NCBI GenBank assembly: GCA_011032825.1
Contig: JAADJZ010000013.1
Coordinates: 558,001 to 622,000, forward strand
Direction of reading: 5' to 3'
DNA length: 64,000 bases
Source of the DNA: Massariosphaeria phaeospora
Lineage: Eukaryota > Ascomycota > Dothideomycetes > Pleosporales
Of the stretch, positions 11,429 to 21,577 are shown one piece after another; within the stretch, counting starts at the first letter, position 1, and each line of letters starts with the position of its first letter. The notes below the pieces were generated by a model that was not told the DNA's origin, did not search any database, and saw only the letters and a program-made list of their open reading frames with translations. Both the position numbers and the translations under genes were made by a program.

Positions 11429-13872
11429 TTAATCGTAGTCCATGCCCATGTCCATGTCAAGATCGTTATCCCAAGTGCTGGGTTGGCAGTACTGGTTTTG
11501 CTCGGTGTTGGGGATGTTGGATATGTTCGTGGTTGAAGGCGTAGATGCGCTCAGGTTCTCCACTTGCTCGGGTGATGTGATTTTCTCTGCGTTGGATTCT
11601 GGCGTATCCTGTTGTTCGTCGGACGTTGATAGGGCTCCATGGGCGAAGAGGAGGTCGACGGTTTCCGTGTGGCCTTTTAGTTTGGCGAGGTCGAAGGCAG
11701 TTTTGTGGTGATAGTCCTTGTTCCTGTGGGTCCCATTCGTAAGTGCATTAATGTTGGTCTGATTATGGCTGAGGAGCAACTTGAGGATTTCGGGATGAGC
11801 AGATCCTGCCGCTCTATGCAAGGGCGTCCATCCATCGTTATCACAAATGTTCACTAGGGTATCCTGATGACTGAGAAGTAACTTCACAGTTTTGAGACGA
11901 CCAGCTTCTGCCGCTATATGCAAGGGCGTCTGTCCCCATATATTACCCAGGTTCGCTAGGGTATCATGATGACGGAGAAGCAACTTAACGTTTTCGAGAT
12001 TACCATATTCTACCGCTTCATGCAGGGGCGTCTTTCCCCATCCGTTAATCAGGTTTACCTGAGTATCCTGATGGCTGAGAAGTAACTTGACCACTTCAGT
12101 TTTACCGTTACTCGAGGCTAAGTGTAACACAGATTCTTGTCGCCAACTACTTTTGTTGTTCACCTGAATGTCCTTGTGATTGAGAAGAAGCTCCACTATG
12201 TTGGCATTCCCCTTCAGCGAAGCTCGATGCAGTGGCGTCAATCTCGGCGATTTGTTATTTACATCAATGTCTTTATGCTGCAAAAGCTGTTGTACAATAT
12301 CGGGATGGTCTCCTTCTACAGCGGACCGAAGAGGTGTATGACTGTTCATTCCTATATTGACCTGTATGTTCGTTTGCTTGAGCAGGAGTTCTGCGATTCT
12401 TGAATGCCCTCCTCTAGCTGCGTGAACGAGTGGTGTTCGGCCCCATGAGTCTCTGGAGTTCAAATTTGTGTTTGTTTCATTGACCAAAAGTTCCACAAGT
12501 CCTGGTTCCTCCATGATAACGGCTAGATGGAGAGAAGTGAAGTTTTCGGCCATGGTCTGGTAGTTGACGTCGATGGTTTTTTCGACAAGAAGCTTGCGTA
12601 CTTCTTCGATATTTGCACTACACAACGCGCTGAAAAATGTCGAGTAGTCGGTTTGGGTGGTGTCCACAATAATTGCACCAACGACGTCCCAACGTTTGGA
12701 CTGTATCGCTGCTACCGTAGCCGATTGCCTTGCTTCGAGCTTTCGCTCAGTAGAGAATCTACCACACTCCAGTGTCAATTTGGTCAACTTCATGTAGCCA
12801 TCTCTTGCAGTCCTGGTTACCGCGCTCAACCATCTCTCCTCTTGCTCCTCAACGTCACCAGAGGCGATTAACAACTGCACAATTGAATCATGGCCACCAA
12901 GTGCAGCAAATTCAAGTAGAGCGACTTCTTGCGAAGGAATCATTGCCGTGTAGTGCGGGAGCAACATGGCGATGATTGATTTTTGTTTCCGTCGTACTGC
13001 AGTCACGAACAATTGCACAATGGGTGCTTCACTGCAGGTGTCCCAGTAATGAGCTGCCACGACTTCGGCCAGCCGATTACTGCCCGATTCTACGATATAG
13101 TCGGCGGTAGATTTCCCGCCTCGCTCGCTGGTTGCGCAGACATCTACACCGGCGACTAACAGTACCTTCACTGTCTTCTCATCTCCACCCATTATAGCCT
13201 CTTGAAACGCACTTCTCCCCTTTTCGTTCATTTCTTGTAGCCTCGCTCCAAGAGCTAAAAGATACTCAACAACTTCAGAGTGTCCTGCTCTCGCTGCACA
13301 ATGGAGAGCAGTTGATCCGTCGTCGCCTTTCTCGGCAAGGTCTCCTCCCATACGAAGTGACATGTGGATAAGTTGAATGTTTCCTGTGCTCGCTGCTTGT
13401 AATAAGGTAGGATAGCTTAGGCTCGGTGGAGCGGTGTTAAGTCGATTATCGAGACTAGTTTCTCTCTCATCCGAGCTCATTGCCACCTCTTCCTGTCGTT
13501 GTTTTACTGTCAAGGCCTTGATCTTGTGAACATTGCGAAGATGCTGACGTACATTATCCTTCCGAGTTGCTTTGAATGTACATCCAATAACTTTGCATCT
13601 GTGTCGTGGCTGCCCTACCATATGTCGAGCTTTGACGTGACGATCCAGGTCCAATCGGAAACCAAAGGACTTATCGCAACTACTACATTGATGTGGCTTG
13701 GAATGAGTTTTCTTATGTTGACTAGATTCCGGTTAGAGAGATATAAAGGTTCATCAGAATGGCCTAACTTGTATCTTCCCAGCCTGTCAAATGCTTTGTT
13801 ACAGAGATCGCATCTATACAACTCTCGTGCGTCTGACACAGATAAGCATGCCACCTCCCTGGCAGAATTCAT
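11429..13872 (-). CDS. C2H2 zinc-finger and ankyrin-repeat protein
   Basis: Two exons, 13872-13769 and 13721-11429, encode 798 aa. The 47-nt intron (GTTAGG...CTCTAAC...ATCTAG) is supported because splicing creates a perfect finger, C21-x2-C24-x12-H37-x3-H41, followed by C47-x2-C50-x12-H63-x4-H68 and C77-x4-C82-x12-H95-x4-H100. From about residue 150 to 730 there are at least fourteen ankyrin-like repeats; the C-terminal ones are close copies (TPLHEAVEYGNLENVKLLLR). Three fingers suggest nucleic-acid binding, ankyrins a protein-binding surface; the target is unknown. The ATG and first eight codons lie inside the terminal repeat of a MITE, and the frame ends at a TAA that seems to be a recent truncation. 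Fungal ankyrin proteins are often accessory and fast-evolving. Confidence 0.8.
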
Positions 13873-14066
13873 TGCCGATGTTATAGAAGACTTCGCGATC
13901 CTTTTGACAACCTAGAAGATTTTATCAACAGGTAAATAGTCTACTTCTATCTTTACAAAGCCTTATTGTATATAGTATACTAGGTATTGTATATGTATAG
14001 CTTAGATGTAAAAGGATAGGCTTACCTAGGTGCGCATCAGAAACGTATTATGCCAGGGCGGTGATG
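13849..14066 (-). mobile_element. MITE copy B, inverted relative to copy A
   Basis: The reverse complement aligns with copy A over nearly its full length, including GCGCACCT near one end, ACCTAGTATAC and AGGCTTTGTAAAGATA in the interior, and the terminal GGGAGGTGG motif. Terminal repeats (TGCCACCTCCCTGGCAGAAT at one end and its degenerate inverse near 14041-14066) are recognisable. Length, 218 bp, equals copy A. It overlaps codons 1-8 of the zinc-finger/ankyrin gene. Confidence 0.7.
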
Positions 14067-14465
14067 CCAAATCCCTTCGCCACAGCTTTAGAGGTTCAGC
14101 CTGATAGCCAAGGCTGAAACCTGGCAACCCCACCAAGTGTAGGGCGACCAATCTAAGCTCGTGTTGGCGCCCTGCTCGAAGCGATGTATTCAGCCTTCGT
14201 TTGGCCCTTCAGATAAGCCATCAACATACTGCGGCTCCTGTCAAGCGTGATTACACCCTTTATTTCGATTCTTCTCTTCTTCTCTGTTTCCCTTTCCCGT
14301 CACATTCCTCAACTCTATTCCAACTCCGCCAACTCCGCTGTCACAGACCTATTGGGACGCTAGCCAAGGAAAACTACTTCCTAACCAGCTGGCCGACGAC
14401 TTTCTCTTGACCCTCAGTTTTTATACTTTTGAGAGCTTGGCAAACATTGACTCCAACGAGCTCAA
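14067..14465. other. Intergenic, no gene seen
   Basis: Contains only short open frames. It holds the distal 5' flank of the ankyrin gene and the flank of the uncertain gene that follows. Confidence 0.45.
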
Positions 14466-14990
14466 ATGAATACCAGAAGAAACCCGACTTTGGAGGCTGA
14501 GAGTGTCGGGTAAGTTTTCTTTTTTAACACCATGCAGACACGCCTTTCACCAGACTACGGTGGGCCACATCTCGGAAGAGTTGGCGCCCAGCCCATTTCC
14601 CGGTAACCTGGATCTGCTCACTTCTGCCAATAATATCAACTCCTTCGGAAGCGTTCAGAACCCGGTCTTTGACGCGCCAGCTGCATACGGGGAGAGATAT
14701 GGAATGCCGCCCATCTTTTACTCATCGTACGATGCAACTGGACCTCTGATGGCTTTCGGTGATGCCTCATTGGCCCCCATCCCTGGATTCATCGATAACA
14801 ACCACGAGGCTCTGACTGAAAATGGAGTCGACCTATGGCTCCGTACACCCTCCAGTGTCGGCCTTAGGCTTCTAAATATATTTGGTACGTGTGAAATCTA
14901 TCAAATCCGCCGTGATATATCTATCGTACAGAGGGGTCTTACTCGGGTTGAAAGACCAGTATACGAACGTGTATACTCTGACTCCTAAGT
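14466..14990 (+). other. Possible unrecognised gene or gene remnant
   Basis: The frame from about 14530 to 14880 has a protein-like composition (SPFPGNLDLLTSANNINSFG, then YGMPPIFYSSYDATGPLMAF) but no ATG of its own before codon 70. An ATG at 14466 could be joined through GTAAGT...CATGCAG, but that intron would be only 28 nt, below the usual fungal minimum. A 47-nt intron (GTACGTGTG...CGTACAG, 14885-14931) is plausible downstream and would lead to an early stop. No family recognised. It may be a decayed gene or one with an exon I cannot place. Confidence 0.3.
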
Positions 14991-15364
14991 CATACTTTGC
15001 TACGCAGTACGACGCAAACTGTGGCTCAGCTTCGGAACCCTTTTCCCCATCAGAAACGCAAGCATTGACAGTCCTACATTGTGGCCCCTTGAACGCCCGC
15101 GTCGAAAGGCCCGAGCTCCTGAAGCGAGCTGGCCAATCTGAATGAGCCTAAGTCCAGATTAGGATTAGCGGGTCTATTCGCAGCCTCACTCTCAAAATGC
15201 TATGTAACCGGACACTGGATCAAAGTCAAACAAATGTACACAGTCTCGACGAGCTCCTCAATATTAAATTCAGAATTCTGTGGTTGTAGTGTGTATTTAA
15301 GCACTCCCTTGACTCTTGCAATGGCCCCAGACACAAAACAGTTCACTCATAGTCACTTGCTATC
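14991..15364. promoter_or_regulatory. 5' region of the S10 carboxypeptidase-like gene
   Basis: A TATA-like TGTATTTAAG at about 15291-15300 lies about 70 bp upstream of the ATG at 15365. Nothing else recognised. Confidence 0.4.
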
Positions 15365-17479
15365 ATGTTCACTCTATCCATATCCGCTCTCTTTGCAATT
15401 GCGATTCTCTTCTCGTCATTTCTTTGCACATCTGCTCTATTGTCTTCAGATTTCATCTCCAGAAATGCTTCTGCCCACACGATCGATTCGAGGGTAGCTC
15501 CCGGAGCTACTATTTCTTATAAACAAGTACGTATGGGACCTACAGTGACAAAATTGCTAGTTAAACTTTCCCTCTTACCGGAAAAGATGTACTGACAAGC
15601 CTCAGACAAGTATCTGCGAAACAACCCCCGGCGTTCGATCCTTCAGCGGCTACATCCACCTTCCAAGCTCTCTACTCAATGGCTTCGGCGGAGCAACCGA
15701 GTACAACGCAAGCATGTTTTTCTGGTACTTCGAGTCCCGCGAAAGCCCCAAGACCGCACCACTCTCGCTCTACCTTGGAGGGGGACCCGGTACAACTTCC
15801 TTAACGGGAGCCACGGCAGAGAATGGACCTTGCTACATCAATCCCGATTCAAATAGCACGACACTGAATCCATGGTCGTGGACTAACAAGGTCAACATGC
15901 TGTACGTTGACCAACCCGTGCAGGTTGGCTTCTCTTACGACGAACTTGTTCCAAGCATGTTGGATTTTCTTACTGGAACTATTACCCCGGTCAACGGATC
16001 AATGACCTCTAATGCTACGTCGTTTAGTGGGGTCCTTCCAAGTCAAAGCCCATCCAGCGCTGCGAATACCACGGCGAATGCGGCAAGGATTCTGTGGCAG
16101 TTCACTCAAATCTGGATTCAGGAATTCCCGGAATACCGGTCTTCAGACGATCGCATTAGCATCTGGTCGAACTCGGTGAGTCTATCTGGTGACTTTTGCA
16201 GAGACTGTTGCTAAGGTTCATTAGTACGGTGGTCACTGGGGCCCAGGCTCCATGGCATACTTCCTGTCCCAGAATGAAAAGATCGCGAACGGCACGCTCG
16301 ACGGCATTTGTGCAAAGCGCCTCCACCTCGATACTCTCGGTATAACGAACGGCTGCATCGACTCCAAGATCGAGTCTCCTTTCTACCCAGAGTTCGCGGT
16401 CAACAACACGTACGGCCTGCAAGCTATCCCTCAGGACGTCTACCTTGAAGCACGAAACAACTTGACCAAGGAGGGTGGCTGTTACGATCTGATCGATCAG
16501 TGCCGTGCCCTAGATGCCTTTGATGTCGAACATATTGGGACAAATGAAACTGTGAATGCGGCGTGTGCATTGGCGACGCAGTTCTGCTTCCAGTTCGTGC
16601 AAGGCGCGTACACGGAAGCCTCTGGCGTAAGTAAATGTCCTAGCCTTCCTGTTACGTCAAAGCTAACATGGTCAGCGGAATCCCTTCGATATTTCGAGAG
16701 AGAAGCGTTCAACCTTCCCGCCTGACTACATCATCGGATATATGAACCAAGACTGGATTCAGAGGGAACTTGGCGTACCCCTTAATTTCAGCATCAGTTC
16801 AACGAGCATTGTCAATACGTTCTTCGGTGTGACCGGGGACCCGTTGAGAGTCACAATTGATACTATCAACCGTGTTGCTGAGAGCGGTATCAAAGTGGCG
16901 CTCGTATTTGGCGACCGAGACTACAGATGTAATTGTAAGTACCATTTCCCCCCTGATGTTAATACACACCCCTAAAGGCTATCACTCCTGGAATTGAGTC
17001 AGTGTACAACCACCCTAACACTACACTCAGGGCTCGGCGGCGAAGCAGTAAGCCTCTCCATGACCCACCCCTCCGCCGGCCACTTCCGCGCCGCCGGCTA
17101 CTCGCCCATCTCCACCACCAACACCACCTCTCACCACGGCGTCGTCCGCCAACACAACAAGCTCTCCTTCTCGCGCGTCTTCGACGCAGGCCACGCCGTC
17201 GGCGCCTACCAGCCCGAGACCGTCTCCCAGATCTTCGACCGCGTCATGTTCGACAAGGACGTCGCGACAGGAAGCATCTGCACGGCTGGAAACTCGTCGT
17301 ATAGCTCGACCGGGCCGCAGAGTAGCTTCGGGATCAAGAATCAGTTGCCGGCGAGTCCGCGGAATGAGTGTTATGTGTGGAGTGAGGGGATTACGTGTAC
17401 GGAGATGGAGTTGTTGGCGTTGGCGGATGGGAGTGCGGTGGTGAGGGATTTCATTGTGGAATCGAAGAAGCTCGAATAA
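15365..17479 (+). CDS. Secreted serine carboxypeptidase-like protein (peptidase family S10)
   Basis: Five exons, 15365-15526, 15606-16175, 16225-16626, 16676-16934 and 17031-17479, give 613 aa; all introns are GT-AG and every join keeps frame. Residues 1-24 are a signal peptide. The S10 oxyanion loop is LGGGPGTTS, and the nucleophile elbow is N-S244-Y-G-G-H, completed exactly at the second splice junction. The acid is D460 in GDRDYRCNWLG and the base H519 in DAGHAVGAYQP, so the triad is intact. Multiple N-glycosylation sequons fit an extracellular or vacuolar protein. It would remove C-terminal residues from peptides, but the oxyanion loop and elbow differ from carboxypeptidase Y (GGPGSSS, GESYAG), so it belongs to a divergent fungal S10 branch and its substrate is open. 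Confidence 0.88.
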
Positions 17480-18702
17480 GGGTGTTCTCGGCAGGCGGTG
17501 GGTGAAGTGTGAGAAATAATTTGTTGGGGTTCGCAGTGCGACGCCGTTTTACAGTCATTACAGTAGCTGAGATTGGATCTCATTATGTAGTATAGTATAT
17601 GAGCGCTACACTACATGCTCACGGTGTCAGGTGCCTAGTAGGTATGACGCGATACACGTGATATCAGCGAACATTATCTGTAGCGATCTCTCTGCCATTA
17701 GCCGGTCCTCGAGCATCACCACGCACTCTGTTAATACATTACCAACCTTGCTGTATACAATGGAGTGCGTATGAAAAAGTCAAATCTAAAGGTTAGGCTA
17801 GAATTGGTTATATAGTCCAGAGCAATGGGAGAGCGTAGGTGATTAGTGACGGCAACGGGGTGTTCCTGGCTCAAACACGCCGCGATGTGTATGTAGGTAG
17901 GTATACAGTGGATGAGCATTCGCCACTGAAGGTCGGAAACAGAGTCGGGATACTGTTTGCTGGTTAGAGATTGATATGGCATAGTGTGCCTCGGCTAGTT
18001 GGTGAAGATGAGGGGAAACCGTGAGGGGAGCTGCAACGAAGCTTTACGAAAATGAGGAGGCCATTGCCACCATTGCCCCGATCGCATACTCGTGTGACCT
18101 ATGGTACATAGGACAACTCGAGATTGTTCCAACGCCCTTGATGACATGTGCCGTCGCACCTCGTGTCGAAACCCCACCACGGTCTTAGGTGGTAGCTCTC
18201 CTGGGTTCAACGGGCGACCCCAATATTCCCGCGATGCACGAGTCCGCGATGGGTGTGCTGCAATCGACGAGAGAGTAGCGTTGCCATTGCCAGAAGCGGC
18301 AAGGCGGCTGGACCCTGAGATTGTGGGATCGGCAACTAGACGTCACCGCCAAGCCATGTCATCATAGCACTGCACGCGCCGCCCGGCGGAGCCCCCATAT
18401 AGTTCGTCAGGGTCTCCGACTTCAAGCTTTCTCTTCTGCGACTGCTATTCGATATACGACGGCGAATTGAATCGACGGCCACCTAAACGAGAATTTCGAG
18501 CAGCCTCGGAGACTGAAGGTACACACTTCCCTATTACCCATTCGCACTTCCTCACAGTAAAACTTCCTCTTACTCTACAGCCAGCAGGCCACAGACAATT
18601 GACTGCTATACCAACACGCGACGAAAACCCCACCCCAGCAGCGGAACCCCACACCTGTCCGCTCACCAGACTGCCAAACCGCCAAACCGCAAACCCCACA
18701 CC
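17480..18702. other. Intergenic, 1.2 kb; carries a likely 5' UTR intron near its right end
   Basis: No convincing gene. Near 18520-18580, a GT donor after GACTGAAG, a pyrimidine-rich stretch and TCTACAG before CCAGCAGG look like an intron in the 5' UTR of the gene starting at 18703. An 8-bp inverted repeat, ACGCACTC/GAGTGCGT, lies near 17718-17770. Confidence 0.4.
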
Positions 18703-19263
18703 ATGGACAGCTCGAACTCCGACTCCCTTCTCCCTCCCACCGAAGCCTCCTTCCCACTCGAAAGCCCCTCCGGCCTCACCCCCAACACGCGCACAGAGGC
18801 CGAGCTGGCGCTAGACTACAACAGCCACACGCAGACCGACTCCGCTGCCCCAGCCACTTCCTTCCCCTCCGACGAAAACGCCAACCCCACCGAAGCCCAC
18901 GCCGCCTATCGCCGCCCCGGCCCCGTACGCACCAGCTCGACCAACTACCAGCAAGCGCTGCAAAAGGCCCACGCCGAGACGTCTGCGTCGTCCAACCTGT
19001 CGACCGACACTACAACGACCGGAGTACCGTTTCCGCCGCCGGGGCAGGGCGTGGTGCCGCTGCATACGGGAGTGGGTGTAAGTGTGGGCCAGTCGGATGC
19101 GCTGAAGAGTCGCAGACCGAGGGGCATGAGTCTCACTGCGTTGGCGCCGCAGCAGAGCTGGAGCGAGCAGGACATGAAGCATGCGTATACAGCGAATTTG
19201 CTGGCGGATGCCAAGGACGCGGGATACTCGTCCAAGGGCGTGCCGCCGCTGCCTGAGAAGTGA
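18703..19263 (+). CDS. Conserved fungal protein of unknown function, 186 aa
   Basis: A single exon with an ATG in good context (CACACCATGG). The protein is Ser/Thr/Pro-rich and probably disordered for about 135 residues (DYNSHTQTDSAAPATSFPSD), then ends in a compact block: RRPRGMSLTALAPQQSWSEQ, DMKHAYTANLLADAKDAGY and PPLPEK. From memory this C-terminal block resembles a short motif shared by small uncharacterised ascomycete proteins, but I know no function for it. No signal peptide and no membrane segment are seen, so a cytosolic or nuclear place is likely. Confidence 0.7.
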   Translation: MDSSNSDSLLPPTEASFPLESPSGLTPNTRTEAELALDYNSHTQTDSAAPATSFPSDENANPTEAHAAYRRPGPVRTSSTNYQQALQKAHAETSASSNLSTDTTTTGVPFPPPGQGVVPLHTGVGVSVGQSDALKSRRPRGMSLTALAPQQSWSEQDMKHAYTANLLADAKDAGYSSKGVPPLPEK

Positions 19264-19461
19264 GATGAGGGAAGTGGATGGATTGATCTCGAGCCAGTTT
19301 CTCGTGGTTCATCGCTTGGGTAGCCATATCTTTTGTGCTGGAGCCACGAAGTCATATTCAGACGGAGTCTAGGCACTATGGCGTTAGGTATGCGTGCATT
19401 TTGCAAAGTTCATTCGTCACGAGTCACGAGTCAATCAATCAAGCAATTGTCAGAATTCCGA

Positions 19462-19683
19462 GTCACCCTTCTGCCACAATTCGTTTCCGACATGCGCCAG
19501 GTACTATACGCCTGCCCTCTTACCTCTATAAGCCCTGCACAAAAAATATCTAGCACACTAGAAATAATAGGGCTTTGTCAAGATAGAGGTAGACCATTCA
19601 CCTGTTACTAGAACCTCTTAGGCTGTCAAGAAGATGCCCTAAAGTCTGTTTTATCAGCCACAAATTCGCCAGTTCATTTTCTA
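19462..19683 (+). mobile_element. MITE copy C, most diverged and least AT-rich
   Basis: The interior AGGGCTTTGTCAAGATAGAG, then CACCTGTTACTAGAACCTCTTAGGCTGTCAA, aligns in order with copies A and B, and the left end (GTCACCCTTCTGCC...TTCGTTTCCG...ATGCGCC) matches copy B. The right terminal repeat is weak. Length is about 222 bp. The rest of the 19264-19914 gap shows no gene. Confidence 0.65.
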
Positions 19684-19914
19684 TCTCAAGGAATCATCTG
19701 TCCCAGCTTGCTGAACTATGCCACCTCTCAATTGTTCTCCCATTCCAGCTTCGTTCCACCTGGTCCATGCTCGGAAAGACTCAACCTACGAGTCGTTCCT
19801 ACTCTCGCTAGTTTGATCTCGCTTTTCCACCGAACCTCACCACCGAACCCTCGAAAGCTGTCTACCACCTACTCGTCGAAGACCTTCATCTTCAGGCAAT
19901 ACCCACAGTTCCCT

Positions 19915-20319
19915 TCAGCGCCGCACGCCGGCGGCCTGAGTGACTGTAGCTTGGTAATGCGTAGGCACAGGCTTCCAGTTGAGCGTGCTGCGCTTGTTGG
20001 CGGTCGTAGGCTTCGAGTTGGATGCGCTGCCTCCGGTGATGGACTTGCTCGGCTTGACATTGGTAGTGGACGTCTTGAAGCTGCCAGTGATGGCCTGGTT
20101 GTCGAGGTTGGGCATGGCGGTGGCGACGGGGCTGCGGGGTAGCAGTGCTTCGCTGCTGGGCGGGCAGACCTCTCCTAACTCGGTCCAGCAGGTCTGGTCG
20201 GGTGGTGGGGGAGGCTCGCCGCAGTCGATGCTCATGCTCGGGTCGGCGTTGGGGTTGGGGAGACCGGCGATGGAGACCGTGAGGGAGAGAAGGGTGAGGA
20301 GAAGTTGGATGGACTTCAT
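19915..20319 (-). CDS. Small secreted protein, 134 aa, unknown family
   Basis: Started at the ATG at 20319 because the first 20 residues (MKSIQLLLTLLSLTVSIAGL) are a clear signal peptide; the longer open frame upstream lacks any such feature. The mature part has three cysteines in the first third, a Pro run (GEPPPPPDQTCW) and a Ser/Thr/Lys-rich tail ending near QATVTQAAGVRR. No family recognised. It is divergent from another secreted-protein gene at 20813 across a 493-bp region that contains a perfect 12-bp inverted repeat. A role at the cell surface or towards a host is possible but unsupported. Confidence 0.65.
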   Translation of the reverse strand: MKSIQLLLTLLSLTVSIAGLPNPNADPSMSIDCGEPPPPPDQTCWTELGEVCPPSSEALLPRSPVATAMPNLDNQAITGSFKTSTTNVKPSKSITGGSASNSKPTTANKRSTLNWKPVPTHYQATVTQAAGVRR

Positions 20320-20812
20320 GGTGTTGTTGGGGTGGGGTTGGTTTGGAATGGGTGTGGAGTCTGGAGTTTGAAGAGAGTGGAGGAGAGAGGGATGGAGGGG
20401 AGCTGGAGAGGCTTTTATGTCGGCTGAGTTGAGACTTGAGAGAGGTGAGGTGAGGTGAGGTGAGCAGCCAAGAGTGGTCAAGACGTCCATATGCCTGCTA
20501 TTCCCTTTACTCGGATAAGCGGTGAGAACAGTCTTCTTTTGATAGAAGAAGCTACCCTCACCGCTTATAGATAGCGCCCAAGAGTCATCACACCAGTAGT
20601 AAGTCAAGAACCACTCTTCCCCCTCTCTCTCTCGTCCGCTCGACCAGATTATCTTCATCTGCGCTCTCACTCCTGCCGTAGAAGATCGGTCAAGTACTCC
20701 ATATCTTTCAACACTTCCGACTCTCTCCACCCGACCTCATTTCCCCACGTTACCGACCCAAAGAATCCACAACACCCACCTCCAGACCAACCGATCAAAA
20801 ACAACCGCCACC
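20320..20812. promoter_or_regulatory. Shared 5' region of two divergent secreted-protein genes
   Basis: Contains a perfect 12-bp inverted repeat (20515-20526 and 20557-20568), a GAGGTGAG(GTGAG)n run at about 20440-20462 and, for the minus gene, a TATA-like CATAAAAG near 20412-20420. A GGATAAGC GATA-type site lies in the left arm of the repeat. Co-regulation is inferred from orientation only. Confidence 0.4.
20515..20568. repeat. Perfect 12-bp inverted repeat with an inner second stem
   Basis: Arms ATAAGCGGTGAG and CTCACCGCTTAT are 30 bases apart. Inside, CTTCTT (20533-20538) pairs with AAGAAG (20546-20551), so the strand could fold into a stacked hairpin. Confidence 0.9.
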
Positions 20813-21577
20813 ATGCAGCTCCTCAACTTCCTCAACGGCATCCTCCTAACCGGCTCGATCACCCTCACCCTCGCCGCCCCATCAGCCTCGCCCGCCGCCC
20901 TACCACCCGGCACTGATCTCCTCCCCGCCCTCTGGGGCCCTCCCTGCGCCCCCGGCATCCAGATGTGCTCCCTAACCGGCCGCTACATCTACTCCTGCGC
21001 CTCCGCCTCCGCCGGCGACGCCGCCGCCGGCCGTTGGACCGTCCTCAACGACTGCGGCAACGAAGCCTGCTGCAACTACCGCAAAGGCAAAGCCCACTGC
21101 AGATGCGCCCAGAGCCCCGGCGGCAGCGAGGGCCTCGCCGTGCTGCCCGCCGAGGAAACGGGTCGCTGCACCGTCCCCGGAATGCTCGCGTGTACGGACA
21201 ACGCGCAGAAGGTCATGGTGTGCGAGGGCTAGACGTGGGCGCTGAAGTAGGACTGCGGCGAGCCGGGACGCTGCGTCATCGATGTAAGGGCGCGCGACTT
21301 GAGCGCCTCGTGCAAGGACGAGGCTCCGAAGCCTGAATCCGCCGTCAAGGACACACCCGTCAAGCGTGCTGTTCCTGAGGTCGGAGGGCGCTGCGCTGTT
21401 CACGCCTTGCGTGTCTGCGCTGAGGCCGGCCGCAAGATTCTGGAGTGCAACAGGAATTTGAAGTGGCAGCTGCAGACGGACTGTGGTAAGCCCGGTCGCT
21501 GCCAGATCGATCCTAAGTCGCGGGGCTTTAAGGCGTGCTGCAAGAAGGGGCGGGGAATGGTGGAGCGGGCTGGCTAG
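20813..21577 (+). pseudogene. Cys-rich secreted repeat protein interrupted by two in-frame TAG codons
   Basis: The ATG at 20813 starts a signal peptide (MQLLNFLNGILLTGSITLTL). The frame runs to TAG 21230-21232, meets a second TAG at 21248-21250, then stays open to 21577. Three related modules span the frame, each with several Cys, a Trp and the motif D-C-G followed by a Cys: RWTVLNDCG, then TWALK-stop-DCG, then KWQLQTDCGKPGRC. The middle module straddles both stops, which argues that the full frame was once translated. A 33-nt GT-AG piece could remove both stops but is too short to be a normal intron and would delete the conserved Trp. If translated as it stands, a 139-residue secreted protein would result. 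No named family. Confidence 0.65.

Noticed and set aside
11429..11431. Programmed stop-codon readthrough in the ankyrin gene
   Set aside because: The context TAA-ATT lacks the known readthrough signal (a TGA followed by CTA), so a recent nonsense mutation is simpler.
14510..14537. 28-nt GT-AG intron joining the ATG at 14466 to the following frame
   Set aside because: It keeps frame but is too short for a normal fungal intron.
21218..21250. 33-nt GT-AG intron that would remove both TAG codons of the Cys-rich gene
   Set aside because: It is too short to splice and would delete the Trp conserved in the other modules.
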